Source: Sphingobacterium spiritivorum ATCC 33861 | GTDB lineage: Bacteria; Bacteroidota; Bacteroidia; Sphingobacteriales; Sphingobacteriaceae | DNA: 64,000 bases | NCBI RefSeq assembly: GCF_000143765.1 | Contig: NZ_GL379770.1 | Location: 806,001-870,000 of the forward strand | Direction of reading: 5' to 3' | Shown: positions 35,469 to 45,227 of the stretch, piece by piece | How positions within the stretch are numbered: the stretch's first letter is position 1 | Layout of the letters: the number at the start of each line of letters is the position of its first letter | The notes under the pieces: generated by a model | What the model was told of the DNA's origin: nothing | Database searches by the model: none | The model's input: the letters and a program-made list of their open reading frames with translations, nothing else | Program-made: the position numbers and the translations under genes

Positions 35469-38400
35469 TTAAAAACCTACGGTTAATCTTAGTGAGTATG
35501 ATCTTGGATTAGGCAGAGATGTACCACCTGTCAATAATAATTCAGGATCCACACCTCTCAGTTTGTCACTGGCTTTGTAATACAGATTATTTCCTGAAAG
35601 AATGATACGTGCATTTTTTACAAAAGGATATTTCTTGTTGATAAGACGCCCTAATTCGTATGAAACCATTACTTCATTAAGACGGATTACGCTGGCATCT
35701 GCAACCCTGAAATTACTTCTGTTATACGCTACTTCATCAATATTGGAAACTGTACCAAGATATGTCCGTTGTATGGTACTCAACAGTCCGGGTACATTGG
35801 TGTAGTTTTCATCTCCGATAGTTTGCCAGCGATAATTAAGATCTGCCGATTTGGAACCGCTGTCATCATAAGAACGCGCGGCTATAGGAGACATAAAGAC
35901 TTTGTGACCGTAAGCATAGGTAATAAATATGCGGAATTCAAATCCCTTATACTGCAACGAGTTGGAAAGTGATCCTGTACCCAATGGTTGTCTTGTCCCC
36001 ATATATTCGATCAGCGAACGATCTTTTTCACTGGCAATAATACCGGTTACACGCTGATCGCCTTTCCAGAATGTAGGACGGCCATCTTCATTCAGTCCTG
36101 CAAAGCGGAAAGCATACAGACCTTCATAAGGTCTTCCGTTAAGCGGATAGCCGTTAGAGCGCGTGATCTGTGTCAATAATGAAGACTCCAGTTCTCCGCC
36201 GATGACATTATTCTTTACATAACCATATATAAAGTTGGCATCCCATTTCAGATCTTCTTTGTTCAGGATATTTTTGATTCCTATAGTCAAATCTACTCCG
36301 CGGTTAGTCATACTGGCGAAGTTGACGGTTTTGGTCTCAAATCCTTCTTCCTGCGCCACGTTGATCGTTGCAATCAGATCTTTGTTTTTACGGTCATAAT
36401 ATTCCCCGACAAAAGTAAGTTTGTCAAATAAACCAAATTCTAAACCCACGTTTTTGATATAATCTTTCTCCCAGTTAAGGTTGTATAATTCTGGTGAAGA
36501 TACATTCACACCGATATCACTATTTTGAGCATCCAGTCTGGTTTTGTTGATGAATGCTGCACTTCTCAATGGAGAGGATTGGTAAGCATTACCGCGTAAT
36601 GCATAACTACCACGTAATTTTAAATAATCTACAGTCTCGCTGATTGCTCCTTTTTTGAAGAAATCTTCACGATCAATATTCCATGAAACACCGACACTGT
36701 AGTTTGGTAAAAATTTGGATCGGGTCATACGGCCAAACATATTGCTGGCATCCATACGTCCTCCGGCTTCTATATTATATCTTTCCAGAAATGAATATTG
36801 TACATTGGCGTAATAGCCTGTTCTGTTTTCGTTTTCGAAAGATTCGATGTAGACACGGTCGTCCGTGTTTACGGAATGGATCATCGCCAGCTTACTTGGT
36901 GAGATAATCTTTCCTCCATAGTACAGATAGCCTATTCCTTTGGTATACTGACGGTCTATACGGTCACTGCTGATCTCCATACCAGCCAATGCGTCCACTG
37001 CGTGTTTGGACCATTTCTTATTGAAGTTCAACTGATTTCTGATGTACAGATTTTTACCCCAGTTAGAGCGTGCATACAGAAAGCCTCCGCGTGGCAGGAT
37101 AGTCTCTTTGTATCCGTTAGGATCTGCAGGATCCTGATACAGCAGGGTGTTCTGTCCACGTAATACATCATTATAATCGACACGGTAAGCATTTGCCACA
37201 TTAGATCTTTCTGTGACCGTATGGTCATAGCTGTTGTTTGTTTTTCGCAATGATAGTGTAAGGTCATAGCGTAATGCCTTGGTGATCTGATAAGATGGTC
37301 TGATATTCAGTTTGATATCCTGAGACTTGACTTGTGTGAAGTTTTCTTTTAACTCTTCAATAATATTGAAAGGAGCCAGATTTTCAGTGTAATACTTGTA
37401 TGATCCGTCCTCGTTGTACGGATACATGGTTCGGCTGGTATTCATCGCGTACAGGAACGGATTGATCTCAAATTGTCTGGAGATATCTGAATATGTAGTT
37501 GTACTGTTGTATGTTCCGGGCGTGAACTGATCACGGTATGACCAGTTGAGGTTGACGTCCAGTTTCAATTTGCTTGTGATGTTAAATACATTACGTGCGT
37601 CTACTGTAAAACGATCCATATTATAGCCGATAGCTTGTCCGTCATCATGTGCATAACTACCGGACAGGTAATAGGTATTCTTATCAGATCCTCCGTTGAA
37701 AGAAAGCGAGTGTTCCTGTACCACATTATTCCGGAATAACACATCAAACCAATCCGTATTGGCCATAGTTGATTTATTCAGTTCGGCATAAGCCTGATCC
37801 AGGTTGATATTTCTAAGCGCCAGTTGTTTGTATGTCTCCGTATAAGCTCCTGTATAGGTAGGCCAGTTGGCATTGGACAGATACCCCATATCATACATCT
37901 GCTTGTATAACCCCATTTCTTCCTGTGAATTCATCAGGTTGAAATTTTTGATATTTGGTTTGATACCCAGCGATAGTGCTGTAGAAAAGTTAATGTTTCG
38001 CTGATTGTATGCTCCTGATTTAGTGGTAATGGAGATAACTCCGTTTGCGGCTCTTGTACCGTACAAAGCTGTTGCTGCCCCATCTTTCAGGATCACGATA
38101 TCTTCTATATCCTGCGCATTCAGTCCTGCAATTGCGGATCCTAATACTGAAGCCGGATCTCCTGAATACAACTGGCTTACCGCTACATTGGAAGGGGAGG
38201 TGATCGGTACGCCGTTGATGACATAGAGCGGTTCCTGATTGGCACTGATGGAAGAATTACCACGAATCCTTATTTTAGGTGTAGACCCGAAAGTTCCGGA
38301 AGTATTCTGTACACTCACACCCGCTGCTGCTCCCTGTAACATTCTGGAAACGTCAATAGCACCGGAGCGGTCAATCACATTTTTGTCAACCTGACTCACC

Positions 38401-39119
38401 GAACCTGTAAACTTGCGTTTATCCAGTTTCTGGAAACCTGTAACAACGACTTCATCCATACCTATGTCCGATGGAGTAAGAGAAACATTGAGTACATTGT
38501 CTGTGACCTTACGACGTATGGTTCCGAATCCCAACAGGTTGAATTGAAGCGTAGCATTGTTATTTCTCAAGGTTAACCTGTATGCCCCATCATTGTTTGT
38601 AGCTGTAGAATTGTTGGTTTCCAATTCGGTTACCGTCACGCCGGAAAGAGGTTGCCCTCTCTGATCCACGACTCTTCCCGTGATCACCTTTTGCTGCACC
38701 ATCGCATTGGGACTGGCGATCGCTACTGATTCTTTGGCTTTTACCGTTATGATTTTATCCGTAATGACAAAATCAAAAGGTTGATTCTGGAAAATCAAGG
38801 CCAGTGCATCGTTGATATTTTCATTGGCGACAGCCACAGATACTGGTTTGGAGATTTTTACGAAATGGGAGTTAAACAGGAAGTTATACCCGCTTTGCCG
38901 CTGGATCTCTTTCAGTACATTAATAAGTTGCTCATTCCTTACTTTTAGGTTGATGTTTTGCCCGAAGGTATGGGCATTTACATGAAACATGAAGGCGAAC
39001 AATAGCAATGGAATTAGTTTCATGGCTAGAATAACGCTTTTGGAAATTCTGCATTCATGTATCCGGTTTTTCACAACTATGCAAAACCTGGATATAAATG
39101 CATAGACTTTTTCTTTCAT
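35469..39119 (-). CDS. SusC/RagA-family TonB-linked outer membrane transporter with STN domain
   Basis: 1216 residues. An unusually long N-terminus of about 30 polar residues precedes the signal peptide (MKLIPLLLFAFMFHVNAHTFGQ); internal ATG codons at 39119-based residue 30 could be the real start. STN domain about 53-128 (LINVLKEIQRQSGYNFLFNS), CarboxypepD_reg about 147-225, plug with IRIRGNSSIS and YVINGVPI, and SusC signature TALYGTRAANGVISITT near 365. Barrel end: NPRSYSLRLTVGF. STN links it to the FecR/sigma genes upstream. Confidence 0.94.
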   Translation of the reverse strand: MKEKVYAFISRFCIVVKNRIHECRISKSVILAMKLIPLLLFAFMFHVNAHTFGQNINLKVRNEQLINVLKEIQRQSGYNFLFNSHFVKISKPVSVAVANENINDALALIFQNQPFDFVITDKIITVKAKESVAIASPNAMVQQKVITGRVVDQRGQPLSGVTVTELETNNSTATNNDGAYRLTLRNNNATLQFNLLGFGTIRRKVTDNVLNVSLTPSDIGMDEVVVTGFQKLDKRKFTGSVSQVDKNVIDRSGAIDVSRMLQGAAAGVSVQNTSGTFGSTPKIRIRGNSSISANQEPLYVINGVPITSPSNVAVSQLYSGDPASVLGSAIAGLNAQDIEDIVILKDGAATALYGTRAANGVISITTKSGAYNQRNINFSTALSLGIKPNIKNFNLMNSQEEMGLYKQMYDMGYLSNANWPTYTGAYTETYKQLALRNINLDQAYAELNKSTMANTDWFDVLFRNNVVQEHSLSFNGGSDKNTYYLSGSYAHDDGQAIGYNMDRFTVDARNVFNITSKLKLDVNLNWSYRDQFTPGTYNSTTTYSDISRQFEINPFLYAMNTSRTMYPYNEDGSYKYYTENLAPFNIIEELKENFTQVKSQDIKLNIRPSYQITKALRYDLTLSLRKTNNSYDHTVTERSNVANAYRVDYNDVLRGQNTLLYQDPADPNGYKETILPRGGFLYARSNWGKNLYIRNQLNFNKKWSKHAVDALAGMEISSDRIDRQYTKGIGYLYYGGKIISPSKLAMIHSVNTDDRVYIESFENENRTGYYANVQYSFLERYNIEAGGRMDASNMFGRMTRSKFLPNYSVGVSWNIDREDFFKKGAISETVDYLKLRGSYALRGNAYQSSPLRSAAFINKTRLDAQNSDIGVNVSSPELYNLNWEKDYIKNVGLEFGLFDKLTFVGEYYDRKNKDLIATINVAQEEGFETKTVNFASMTNRGVDLTIGIKNILNKEDLKWDANFIYGYVKNNVIGGELESSLLTQITRSNGYPLNGRPYEGLYAFRFAGLNEDGRPTFWKGDQRVTGIIASEKDRSLIEYMGTRQPLGTGSLSNSLQYKGFEFRIFITYAYGHKVFMSPIAARSYDDSGSKSADLNYRWQTIGDENYTNVPGLLSTIQRTYLGTVSNIDEVAYNRSNFRVADASVIRLNEVMVSYELGRLINKKYPFVKNARIILSGNNLYYKASDKLRGVDPELLLTGGTSLPNPRSYSLRLTVGF

Positions 39120-39255
39120 AAGATTTGGTTGCGTACAGATACGGCGTACTACAGCAGTTTGGTCAACTCACTGATTTACGTATATTTGTACAGGTTGGTT
39201 TAAAAAATAGTTTGTTACTTTCTTAGGCCAATTAGGTATATATGACCGCATATGA

Positions 39256-39280
39256 CTGGGGATGGTGCGAACATCTCCAG
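39256..39280. promoter_or_regulatory. Hairpin between FecR and SusC genes
   Basis: Nine-base arms CTGGGGATG and CATCTCCAG around 7 bases, in the 179-bp gap between the FecR stop and the SusC start. On the plus strand it is followed by TTTTTT, but no plus-strand gene is present; in the minus-strand transcript the hairpin has one A-C mismatch and an A run in front. It parallels hairpins at the other two FecR-receptor junctions. Confidence 0.45.
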
Positions 39281-39298
39281 TTTTTTATCTCTTTAGGT

Positions 39299-40504
39299 CT
39301 AGTGTTTAACCATTATCCTCCTTTCCTCGATTTTAAATTTGTAACTTGTATTCATCTGTATGACATCCAGCAGATCTGATAACATCACATCTCTGGAAAT
39401 AGAACCGGACAACGGCTCGTCTTTGAAATTCTTGTCAGCAAATACAAACTCTACATTGTACCATCGTTCTATTTCTGAGATTACAGAGAGGAGAGAAGTG
39501 TTGTTAAAAACAAATTTGCCGTCTTTCCAGGCGCTGATCTCTTCTACATTGACATGACGGACGGTAATCACATCTCTGGCCAGTGCCTGCTCACCCGGAT
39601 GCAGGATCATACTGGTCTTGTCGGGGAGTGTGACGCTGACTTTTCCCTCAACCAATGTGGTTTTGACTCCCTTTTTTGTATCGTAGGTGTTGATATTGAA
39701 TGTTGTTCCCAGTACTTCCACGTCCTGTCCTTCTGTATGGACAATAAAAGGTTGTCTGGAATTCTTAACCACTTCAAAAAATCCTTCGCCGACTAACGTT
39801 ACTTCACGTTTATCACCGCGGAATGTGACCGGATACCGGATCGAAGACATGGCGTTAAGGTGTACTTTGGAGCCGTCAGGCAGAACAACCATCGTATAGG
39901 CCGCTTTAGATGTTTCGATTATATTGGTTTTGGTTTCTATCTCGTGTTGATTGTCGTACTCATAAGAGATCTGACCATCTTTGCTTTTTACAATGCGGAA
40001 TCCTTTCTCTTCATAGATCACGCCCGTTACGGCGGTATCGAGATTTATTTTTTTACCATTCTCAAAAGTCAATGTAGCAGCAGATACAGCGGGGTGCACG
40101 TCATTGGACTTTTGTACAAGGCCGGGATGGATATCTGCCGTTTCAGGCCTGTTTAAAAAGAAGAGTCCGCAAACAAGGAGAATGCTGGCTGCTGCAGCGA
40201 TCCAGCTCCATGTACGAAATATACCTGTTGAGGGTTTGCTGGCATCGGAGGATATGCTTGCTACAGATTTATCTGCTATAGTAGAATTGATCTTGCCGTA
40301 AATCCGGAGTAGTCTCTGGTCAATCAGTTCATCTGCCAGGTCTGTATCCGCATCGACAGAACCGAGTTCCTGCTGTACAATTTTTTTCAGTTCATCATTA
40401 CTAAGCTCAGAAAGTTGGAGAAATAAGATTTCGTATTCCTCTTTATCTATCCTTTTTGTAAGATATTTTTTCAGTAATAGGCTAAGCTCAGTTGTATTTT
40501 TCAT
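39299..40504 (-). CDS. FecR-type anti-sigma / signal relay protein
   Basis: 401 residues. Cytoplasmic sigma-binding part to about 95, transmembrane helix 99-117 (WSWIAAAASILLVCGLFFL), periplasmic FecR domain about 190-300 (VLPDGSKVHLNAMSSIRYP; VEVLGTTFNINTY) and C-terminal DUF4974 domain about 330-401 (LSGSISRDVMLSDLLDVIQ). It should relay the state of the STN domain of the SusC downstream to the sigma factor encoded 89 bp upstream. Confidence 0.93.
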   Translation of the reverse strand: MKNTTELSLLLKKYLTKRIDKEEYEILFLQLSELSNDELKKIVQQELGSVDADTDLADELIDQRLLRIYGKINSTIADKSVASISSDASKPSTGIFRTWSWIAAAASILLVCGLFFLNRPETADIHPGLVQKSNDVHPAVSAATLTFENGKKINLDTAVTGVIYEEKGFRIVKSKDGQISYEYDNQHEIETKTNIIETSKAAYTMVVLPDGSKVHLNAMSSIRYPVTFRGDKREVTLVGEGFFEVVKNSRQPFIVHTEGQDVEVLGTTFNINTYDTKKGVKTTLVEGKVSVTLPDKTSMILHPGEQALARDVITVRHVNVEEISAWKDGKFVFNNTSLLSVISEIERWYNVEFVFADKNFKDEPLSGSISRDVMLSDLLDVIQMNTSYKFKIEERRIMVKH

Positions 40505-40593
40505 GAATTGTCGGCTTTTGGACGCGGTTCTGATATGAATACGTTCAAAAACAAAAAACTCACTATTCGAAAAGTGAAAAAAAGTAAAAAAAA

Positions 40594-41187
40594 TTAAAAA
40601 TCTTTGAAAATCATTAAAATCAGAGCTGATTTTAAGGTGTTCTCATGTTCTATAGCATATTTTTTAAGAAATTTCATAGCAATCACGAGCTGATTACTGA
40701 TCGTTGAATACGAAATATTCAACTCTTCACTGACTTCTTTATATGATTTACCTTCTATCTTACATAATCGAAAGATCAGTTTTCGCTGTGGAGGCATTTG
40801 TTCAATCGCCTGCTCCAGGATATTCAGATTTTCCTTGTAGATATAGTCTTCATCCGGAGAAGTGCTGTACTCCATAAAATTGTCCCACAGTTCTTTCTGT
40901 AACTTTTTGTCCCGTGTTAATTTTCTGAATACATCTATTGCCATATGATCTGCCATACGGAGAATATAGGCCGAGAAAGGTTTGTCTGCATCTATGGTTT
41001 CGCGCATATCCCAGATTTTGATAAAGAGACTCTGAAGGATTTCATCTGCGGTTTCCTGATCTTTGAGGAGGAAAAGAAGTCGTTTGTAGATGATTTTCGA
41101 ATATCGTTTGTAGATATGTTCAAATGCTTGTGCACTTCCTCCTGAAAACTGGAGAATGATTTCTTTATTTAAATCTGTTGCAGTCAT
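40594..41187 (-). CDS. FecI-type ECF RNA polymerase sigma factor
   Basis: 197 residues. Region 2 about 18-90 (FEHIYKRYSKIIYKRLLFLL; ADEILQSLFIKIWDMRETI), region 4 about 125-180 with helix-turn-helix KSYKEVSEELNISYSTISNQL. First gene of the minus-strand cassette sigma-FecR-SusC-SusD-metallohydrolase-DUF4302, and probably the activator of the last four genes. Confidence 0.93.
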   Translation of the reverse strand: MTATDLNKEIILQFSGGSAQAFEHIYKRYSKIIYKRLLFLLKDQETADEILQSLFIKIWDMRETIDADKPFSAYILRMADHMAIDVFRKLTRDKKLQKELWDNFMEYSTSPDEDYIYKENLNILEQAIEQMPPQRKLIFRLCKIEGKSYKEVSEELNISYSTISNQLVIAMKFLKKYAIEHENTLKSALILMIFKDF

Positions 41188-41537
41188 TTGACGAAAACGA
41201 GTATAGTATTTTTTAGTGTCAGGTTAATTATCGGATGTAAGCCTTTTATAAAATTGCCATCATATAGTCAGTTATAAGACATCAGATATACAAACATTAA
41301 GTAAAGGTCATAACAGGCCTGTGAATTTTTGCTTATACTGTAAATATAAACCTTTTTGAGCATATCTGTATAGTCTCCGGTTCAATGAAGCATAAAAAAA
41401 TAAGAAAGAAGGCCGGAATGCTGTAATTAAAGAGAAGAGTGGGGAGAACCTGTGTTACTCAAAAGTTGAAATTTATCTTTCAGGTAACAAGTAAAACAGC
41501 TACCCGGCAGGATAGCTGTTTACATTTTTGCAAGAGA
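41188..41537. other. Intergenic gap between sigma factor and alcohol dehydrogenase genes
   Basis: 350 bp. Apart from the hairpin at 41494-41521 that ends the dehydrogenase gene, I see no coding frame longer than about 13 codons and no convincing promoter. Confidence 0.4.
41494..41521 (-). terminator. Terminator of the alcohol dehydrogenase gene
   Basis: Perfect 9-bp stem AAACAGCTA / TAGCTGTTT with a 10-base loop; read on the minus strand the stem runs into TTTTAC. It lies 17 bp after the stop at 41538. Confidence 0.7.
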
Positions 41538-42584
41538 TTATAAAGTCGCCATGTCAATAACAAAACGATACCTTACATCTCCTTTGATCATGCGGTCATA
41601 AGCCGTCTGAATATCTTTGATATCAATAAGTTCAATATCCGATACAATTTGATGCTCTGCGCAGAAATCTAACATTTCCTGAGTCTCAGCAATGCCTCCG
41701 ATTCCGGATCCGGCAACGCTTTTGCGGCCGTCAATAAATGCAAAAGCCGGTATTTTGTGCGCCTCAGGTGGTACACCAACGATGATATGCACACCATTTG
41801 TTCTCAAAAGAGACATATACATGGCCATATCATGTTCGGCACTAACAGTATCCAGGATAAAATCAAATGAATTTTTTGCCTTTGCCACTTGTTCCGGATC
41901 CGTAGTGACTACGAAATGATGTGCTCCCAATTTGCGGGCATCGGCTTCTTTATTCGGAGAAGTACTGAGTACCGTTACTTCAGCGCCGAATGCGACTCCA
42001 AATTTAACAGCCATATGTCCCAGTCCACCCAGTCCCAATACAGCCAGCTTGTGTCCTTTGCCTACTTTCCAATGTCTTAACGGAGAATAGGTGGTAATGC
42101 CGGCGCATAATAGAGGTGCTGTAGCAGCAAGAGAAAGAGATGCAGGCACATGTAATACGAAATCTTCATTGACAACTATCGTATTGGAATATCCACCATA
42201 AGTAGGGGCTCCGTCTGTATACTTGTTGACACCGTTATAGGTCTGTATATTTCCGTTGTCGCAATACTGCTCCAGTCCTTCCTGGCAGTTAGGGCAGGTT
42301 CTGCAGGAATCAACCATACATCCTGTTCCGGCCAGATCACCTACTTTGAAACGGGTCACATGCTCACCTACTTTGATGACTTTACCTACAATTTCGTGTC
42401 CCGGAACCATCGGGAATATTCCCGGAAACCAATCGTTGCGTATCTGATGAAGATCTGAATGACAGACTCCACAGTACTGAATGTCAAATTGTACATCATG
42501 GGGACCTACTTCACGACGCTCAAATTCCCATTCGGCCAAATCCGAAGTCGGAGTTTGCGCTGCGTATCCTTTTGTTGTAATCAT
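41538..42584 (-). CDS. Zinc-dependent NAD(P)H alcohol/aldehyde dehydrogenase (YahK/cinnamyl-type)
   Basis: 348 residues from ATG at 42584 (MITTKGYAAQ); a start at 42614 in frame would add ten residues atypical of the family. Catalytic zinc ligands C38 (YCGVCHSDLH) and H63 (PGHEIVGKV); structural zinc cysteines C94, C97, C100, C108; Rossmann motif GLGGLGHMAVKFG near 177-189. It belongs to the medium-chain dehydrogenases close to E. coli YahK, which reduce a broad range of aldehydes with NADPH. Single gene, divergent from the next sigma factor. Confidence 0.93.
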   Translation of the reverse strand: MITTKGYAAQTPTSDLAEWEFERREVGPHDVQFDIQYCGVCHSDLHQIRNDWFPGIFPMVPGHEIVGKVIKVGEHVTRFKVGDLAGTGCMVDSCRTCPNCQEGLEQYCDNGNIQTYNGVNKYTDGAPTYGGYSNTIVVNEDFVLHVPASLSLAATAPLLCAGITTYSPLRHWKVGKGHKLAVLGLGGLGHMAVKFGVAFGAEVTVLSTSPNKEADARKLGAHHFVVTTDPEQVAKAKNSFDFILDTVSAEHDMAMYMSLLRTNGVHIIVGVPPEAHKIPAFAFIDGRKSVAGSGIGGIAETQEMLDFCAEHQIVSDIELIDIKDIQTAYDRMIKGDVRYRFVIDMATL

Positions 42585-42782
42585 AGTATATTGTTTGTTT
42601 TTTAAAGCTAACATGAATGTACAGCTTTTGTTTTATGCCGGAAGATATGTTTGTGTTTATTTTTTGTAATAAAATTGTGTGTCAGATCCGGAATGTGTAT
42701 CCGGAACACAGAGGGTATGCGTATACACTGACGTTTGATTAGTCACTTACTTTATTTACGGATTCATTTGGGATATTATAAG

Positions 42783-42796
42783 AGATAGTACTATCT
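42783..42796. promoter_or_regulatory. Perfect 14-bp palindrome in a divergent promoter region
   Basis: AGATAGTACTATCT, between the alcohol dehydrogenase (start 42584, -) and the sigma factor (start 42952, +). It could be an operator for either gene. The rest of the 367-bp gap shows two TCCGGA sites 13 bp apart near 42690 and no coding frame. Confidence 0.35.
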
Positions 42797-42951
42797 TTAG
42801 TACAGCATTTTATAAACCTGGCTGATTTTGATCAAATACTTTGGGCTTTATCCTTATTTTACACATATTTAAAATAAAAGATATACAGGCTTAACATCAT
42901 TTGTTCAAATTAGCGACTTAATTCAACCCATGAAATCCCAACAGCGAAGTA

Positions 42952-43509
42952 ATGTCCTGGTCTAATTTTATACATGGTGATGCAAAGGCATTTGAATCTA
43001 TCTATCAGCAATATATAGATGATCTGTTTGCCTTTGGCCTCAAGTTTCATGCAGATCGGGAAACTGTGCTGGACTGTATACACGACTTATTTCTGGATCT
43101 CTATGACAATCCGCGTATTGCGAAGGATGTAGAAGTTAAGTATTACCTGTTCTCAGCGTTGAGAAGAAGAATTCTCAAACGTAAGAAAGCAGATGTATAT
43201 GAACCGCTGGAGAGTCTTCCGGAAAATGTATGGGCAATAGGTTCACATGAACTGGATCTTATTCTGAAGGAAAATCAGGATATCAATGTGCAGAAGGTCA
43301 AACAGGAAATAGATAAGCTACCCAAGCGTCAGAAAGAAGTATTGTATCTTAAGTACTATATGGAATTTTCCTATGAGGAGATTGCCAGCATTATGAATGT
43401 CAGTGTGGAATCCTGTCGTACATTATCTTACAGGGCATTCCGGGTGCTCAAATCTCATATGGGGCCTTTGGAATATATGTCAGCCCTGATTTATATTTTT
43501 TTAAAATAG
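42952..43509 (+). CDS. FecI-type ECF RNA polymerase sigma factor
   Basis: 185 residues from ATG at 42952 (MSWSNFIHGDAKAF). Region 2 about 12-80 (FESIYQQYIDDLFAFGLKFH; VLDCIHDLFLDLYDNP), region 4 about 120-175 with LPKRQKEVLYLKYYMEFSYE and helix-turn-helix EEIASIMNVSVESCRTL. Unlike the other two cassettes, the FecR gene is not adjacent: 664 bp with a small membrane-protein gene intervene. Confidence 0.92.
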   Translation: MSWSNFIHGDAKAFESIYQQYIDDLFAFGLKFHADRETVLDCIHDLFLDLYDNPRIAKDVEVKYYLFSALRRRILKRKKADVYEPLESLPENVWAIGSHELDLILKENQDINVQKVKQEIDKLPKRQKEVLYLKYYMEFSYEEIASIMNVSVESCRTLSYRAFRVLKSHMGPLEYMSALIYIFLK

Positions 43510-43712
43510 ATTTTCGGAAACTGAATATTACTACAACACAAATTTATATCAAAATAATCAATGGTAAAGTTGGTAATATTGTAAATTAAATAAGGTATCG
43601 CATAAATTTAAAAGTATGGAGAATGCCCTTGCTGCACAATTATAAGTTCAATACTGTAAGAGAAACTCATACTATAGGCATATGCTATTTTTTGTACTTT
43701 AGCTATTTATAA

Positions 43713-43862
43713 AAGTTAAACCTGAAATCAGTTGCACAATATCAAGCATATTTGGTATTATTGGCAAAATTTTATGAGGGTTATAAACAAGGTAGTGACC
43801 ATTTTGTAAAGAAATTACCTGAAAAGATGAAATTGATTGATTATAAAAATAATGAAAAATAA
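43713..43862 (+). pseudogene. Possible small ORF or gene remnant before the small membrane protein
   Basis: A frame open from a stop at 43710, without an ATG until very late, encoding a plausible peptide (QYQAYLVLLAKFYEGYKQGS, then DHFVKKLPEKMKLIDYKNNEK). Its last 11 bp overlap the start of the next gene, as in translational coupling. A TTG inside could start a 35-residue product. It may be a decayed gene; the remainder of 43510-43712 is AT-rich and empty. Confidence 0.3.
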
Positions 43863-44043
43863 GATAGGGTTTAACCTGGTTTTCGCATTAATTGCTTTTC
43901 CGATTGGATTAGCATTACTTCGTGAATTTGATTTCCAGACTTTTACATTTAAAAAAACGGCATTAGGTATTCTTTATCTTATTACATTTATAGCTTGTGT
44001 GTTTTTTATGCTAAGGAAAAATAAAATTGATGGTACTAACTGA
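43852..44043 (+). CDS. Small membrane protein, 63 aa, unknown
   Basis: ATG at 43852 (MKNKIGF); a TTG at 43837 would add five residues. Two transmembrane segments are likely: FNLVFALIAFPIGLALL and TALGILYLITFIACVFFML, with a positively charged C-terminus RKNKIDG. No family known. It interrupts the usual sigma-FecR order, so it may be a passenger gene or an added regulator of this cassette. Confidence 0.5.
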   Translation: MKNKIGFNLVFALIAFPIGLALLREFDFQTFTFKKTALGILYLITFIACVFFMLRKNKIDGTN

Positions 44044-44172
44044 AATTCATTAACAAGCGTATTATTAATTACTCTTACCAAATCGTTATCAGATTTGTTT
44101 AAAAATTTTAAAATAAAATGTCTATGCCGCTGTACTTTTTTGCTCTTTGTATATAAAGGGGAAATATAGCAT

Positions 44173-45222
44173 TTGGAAAAGCATAGAAACCAATTAAAAA
44201 AAATATTTGATCTGCCGGAAAATGAACAGCTGACAGATCCGGAAAGAGCAGAACTGATGGCCTCTGTAATCCGTCGCGGACGGCAAAAGAGACATCGTTC
44301 CATATACCTGATGCTCACTGCAGCCTGTGTCTTATTAATCGGATCACTTTTTATTTTCTACCCCCGGGCGGACGATACCTCATTCGACCTTTCTAGGGTT
44401 GCGGAATTTAATCAGAAGCGATTTGAGTCTACCGATCAGACTCAGATTGTCAAATCTAAAATTTTCATTTCACCCATTACCAATGATCCCGGTCTGCTGT
44501 CCGGAGATGTTTCCTATGCAGCGGATAGTATGCTGGATTTGTCTGACGAGTCAGCCGCTTCTTATACTACGATATATGTTCCGAACGGACACCGGCAGGA
44601 AGTGACATTGACAGATGGTACCAGGGTCTGGCTGAATGCAGGGTCTTACCTCACAATGGACAAAAATATGAGGGGCAAAGAGCGTAGGGTTTACCTTAAC
44701 GGAGAAGCCTATTTTGATGTGACACATACCGGGAAGCCATTTTTTGTACAGATGAAAGCGCATACGGTAGAGGTCGTAGGTACTTCATTTAATATCAATA
44801 GCTATGAACGTGATCAGCAGACTACTGTGGAGCTGATCACGGGAAAAGTATTGTTTCATAGTAATAGCAAAGGTTTTGAGAAAATAGCAATGAGTCCCGG
44901 ACAGCGTATTGCTGCTTATGAGAATCCAGGCAGGGTGGTGATTGATAAGTCGGGCGTGGCGCAGGATATTCTGTGGACCAAAAAGCAAATATCATTGAAT
45001 AAGATCAGACTTCAGGATCTCTTCCGGAAAATAGAACGTCTGTATAATGTATCTATAGATGCTGATCCTGCACTGGATAATATAGATCTTTCCTACTCGG
45101 GGCGTCTGGATTTGCGGGAAGATGTTGTCGCTGTACTGAAGAATATATACGAACTCAGAGATTATCAGATAATATTAAAAGAAAAGGAGGTGACTATAAG
45201 AAAACCTAAATCTACTAAATAA
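44173..45222 (+). CDS. FecR-type anti-sigma / signal relay protein
   Basis: 349 residues from a TTG start at 44173; the next in-frame ATG (44257) would remove most of the cytoplasmic sigma-binding segment, so TTG is preferred. Transmembrane helix 43-63, FecR domain about 135-250 (VTLTDGTRVWLNAGSYLTM; VEVVGTSFNINSY), DUF4974 domain about 280-349 (LRLQ-like start, then LSYSGRLDLREDVVAVLKNIY). Partner of the sigma factor at 42952 and the STN-bearing SusC 75 bp downstream. Confidence 0.92.
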   Translation: MEKHRNQLKKIFDLPENEQLTDPERAELMASVIRRGRQKRHRSIYLMLTAACVLLIGSLFIFYPRADDTSFDLSRVAEFNQKRFESTDQTQIVKSKIFISPITNDPGLLSGDVSYAADSMLDLSDESAASYTTIYVPNGHRQEVTLTDGTRVWLNAGSYLTMDKNMRGKERRVYLNGEAYFDVTHTGKPFFVQMKAHTVEVVGTSFNINSYERDQQTTVELITGKVLFHSNSKGFEKIAMSPGQRIAAYENPGRVVIDKSGVAQDILWTKKQISLNKIRLQDLFRKIERLYNVSIDADPALDNIDLSYSGRLDLREDVVAVLKNIYELRDYQIILKEKEVTIRKPKSTK

Positions 45223-45227
45223 GAAGA

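Noticed and set aside
39256..39286. Plus-strand Rho-independent terminator (hairpin plus T6)
   Set aside because: No plus-strand gene ends there; I list it only as a hairpin at the FecR-SusC junction.
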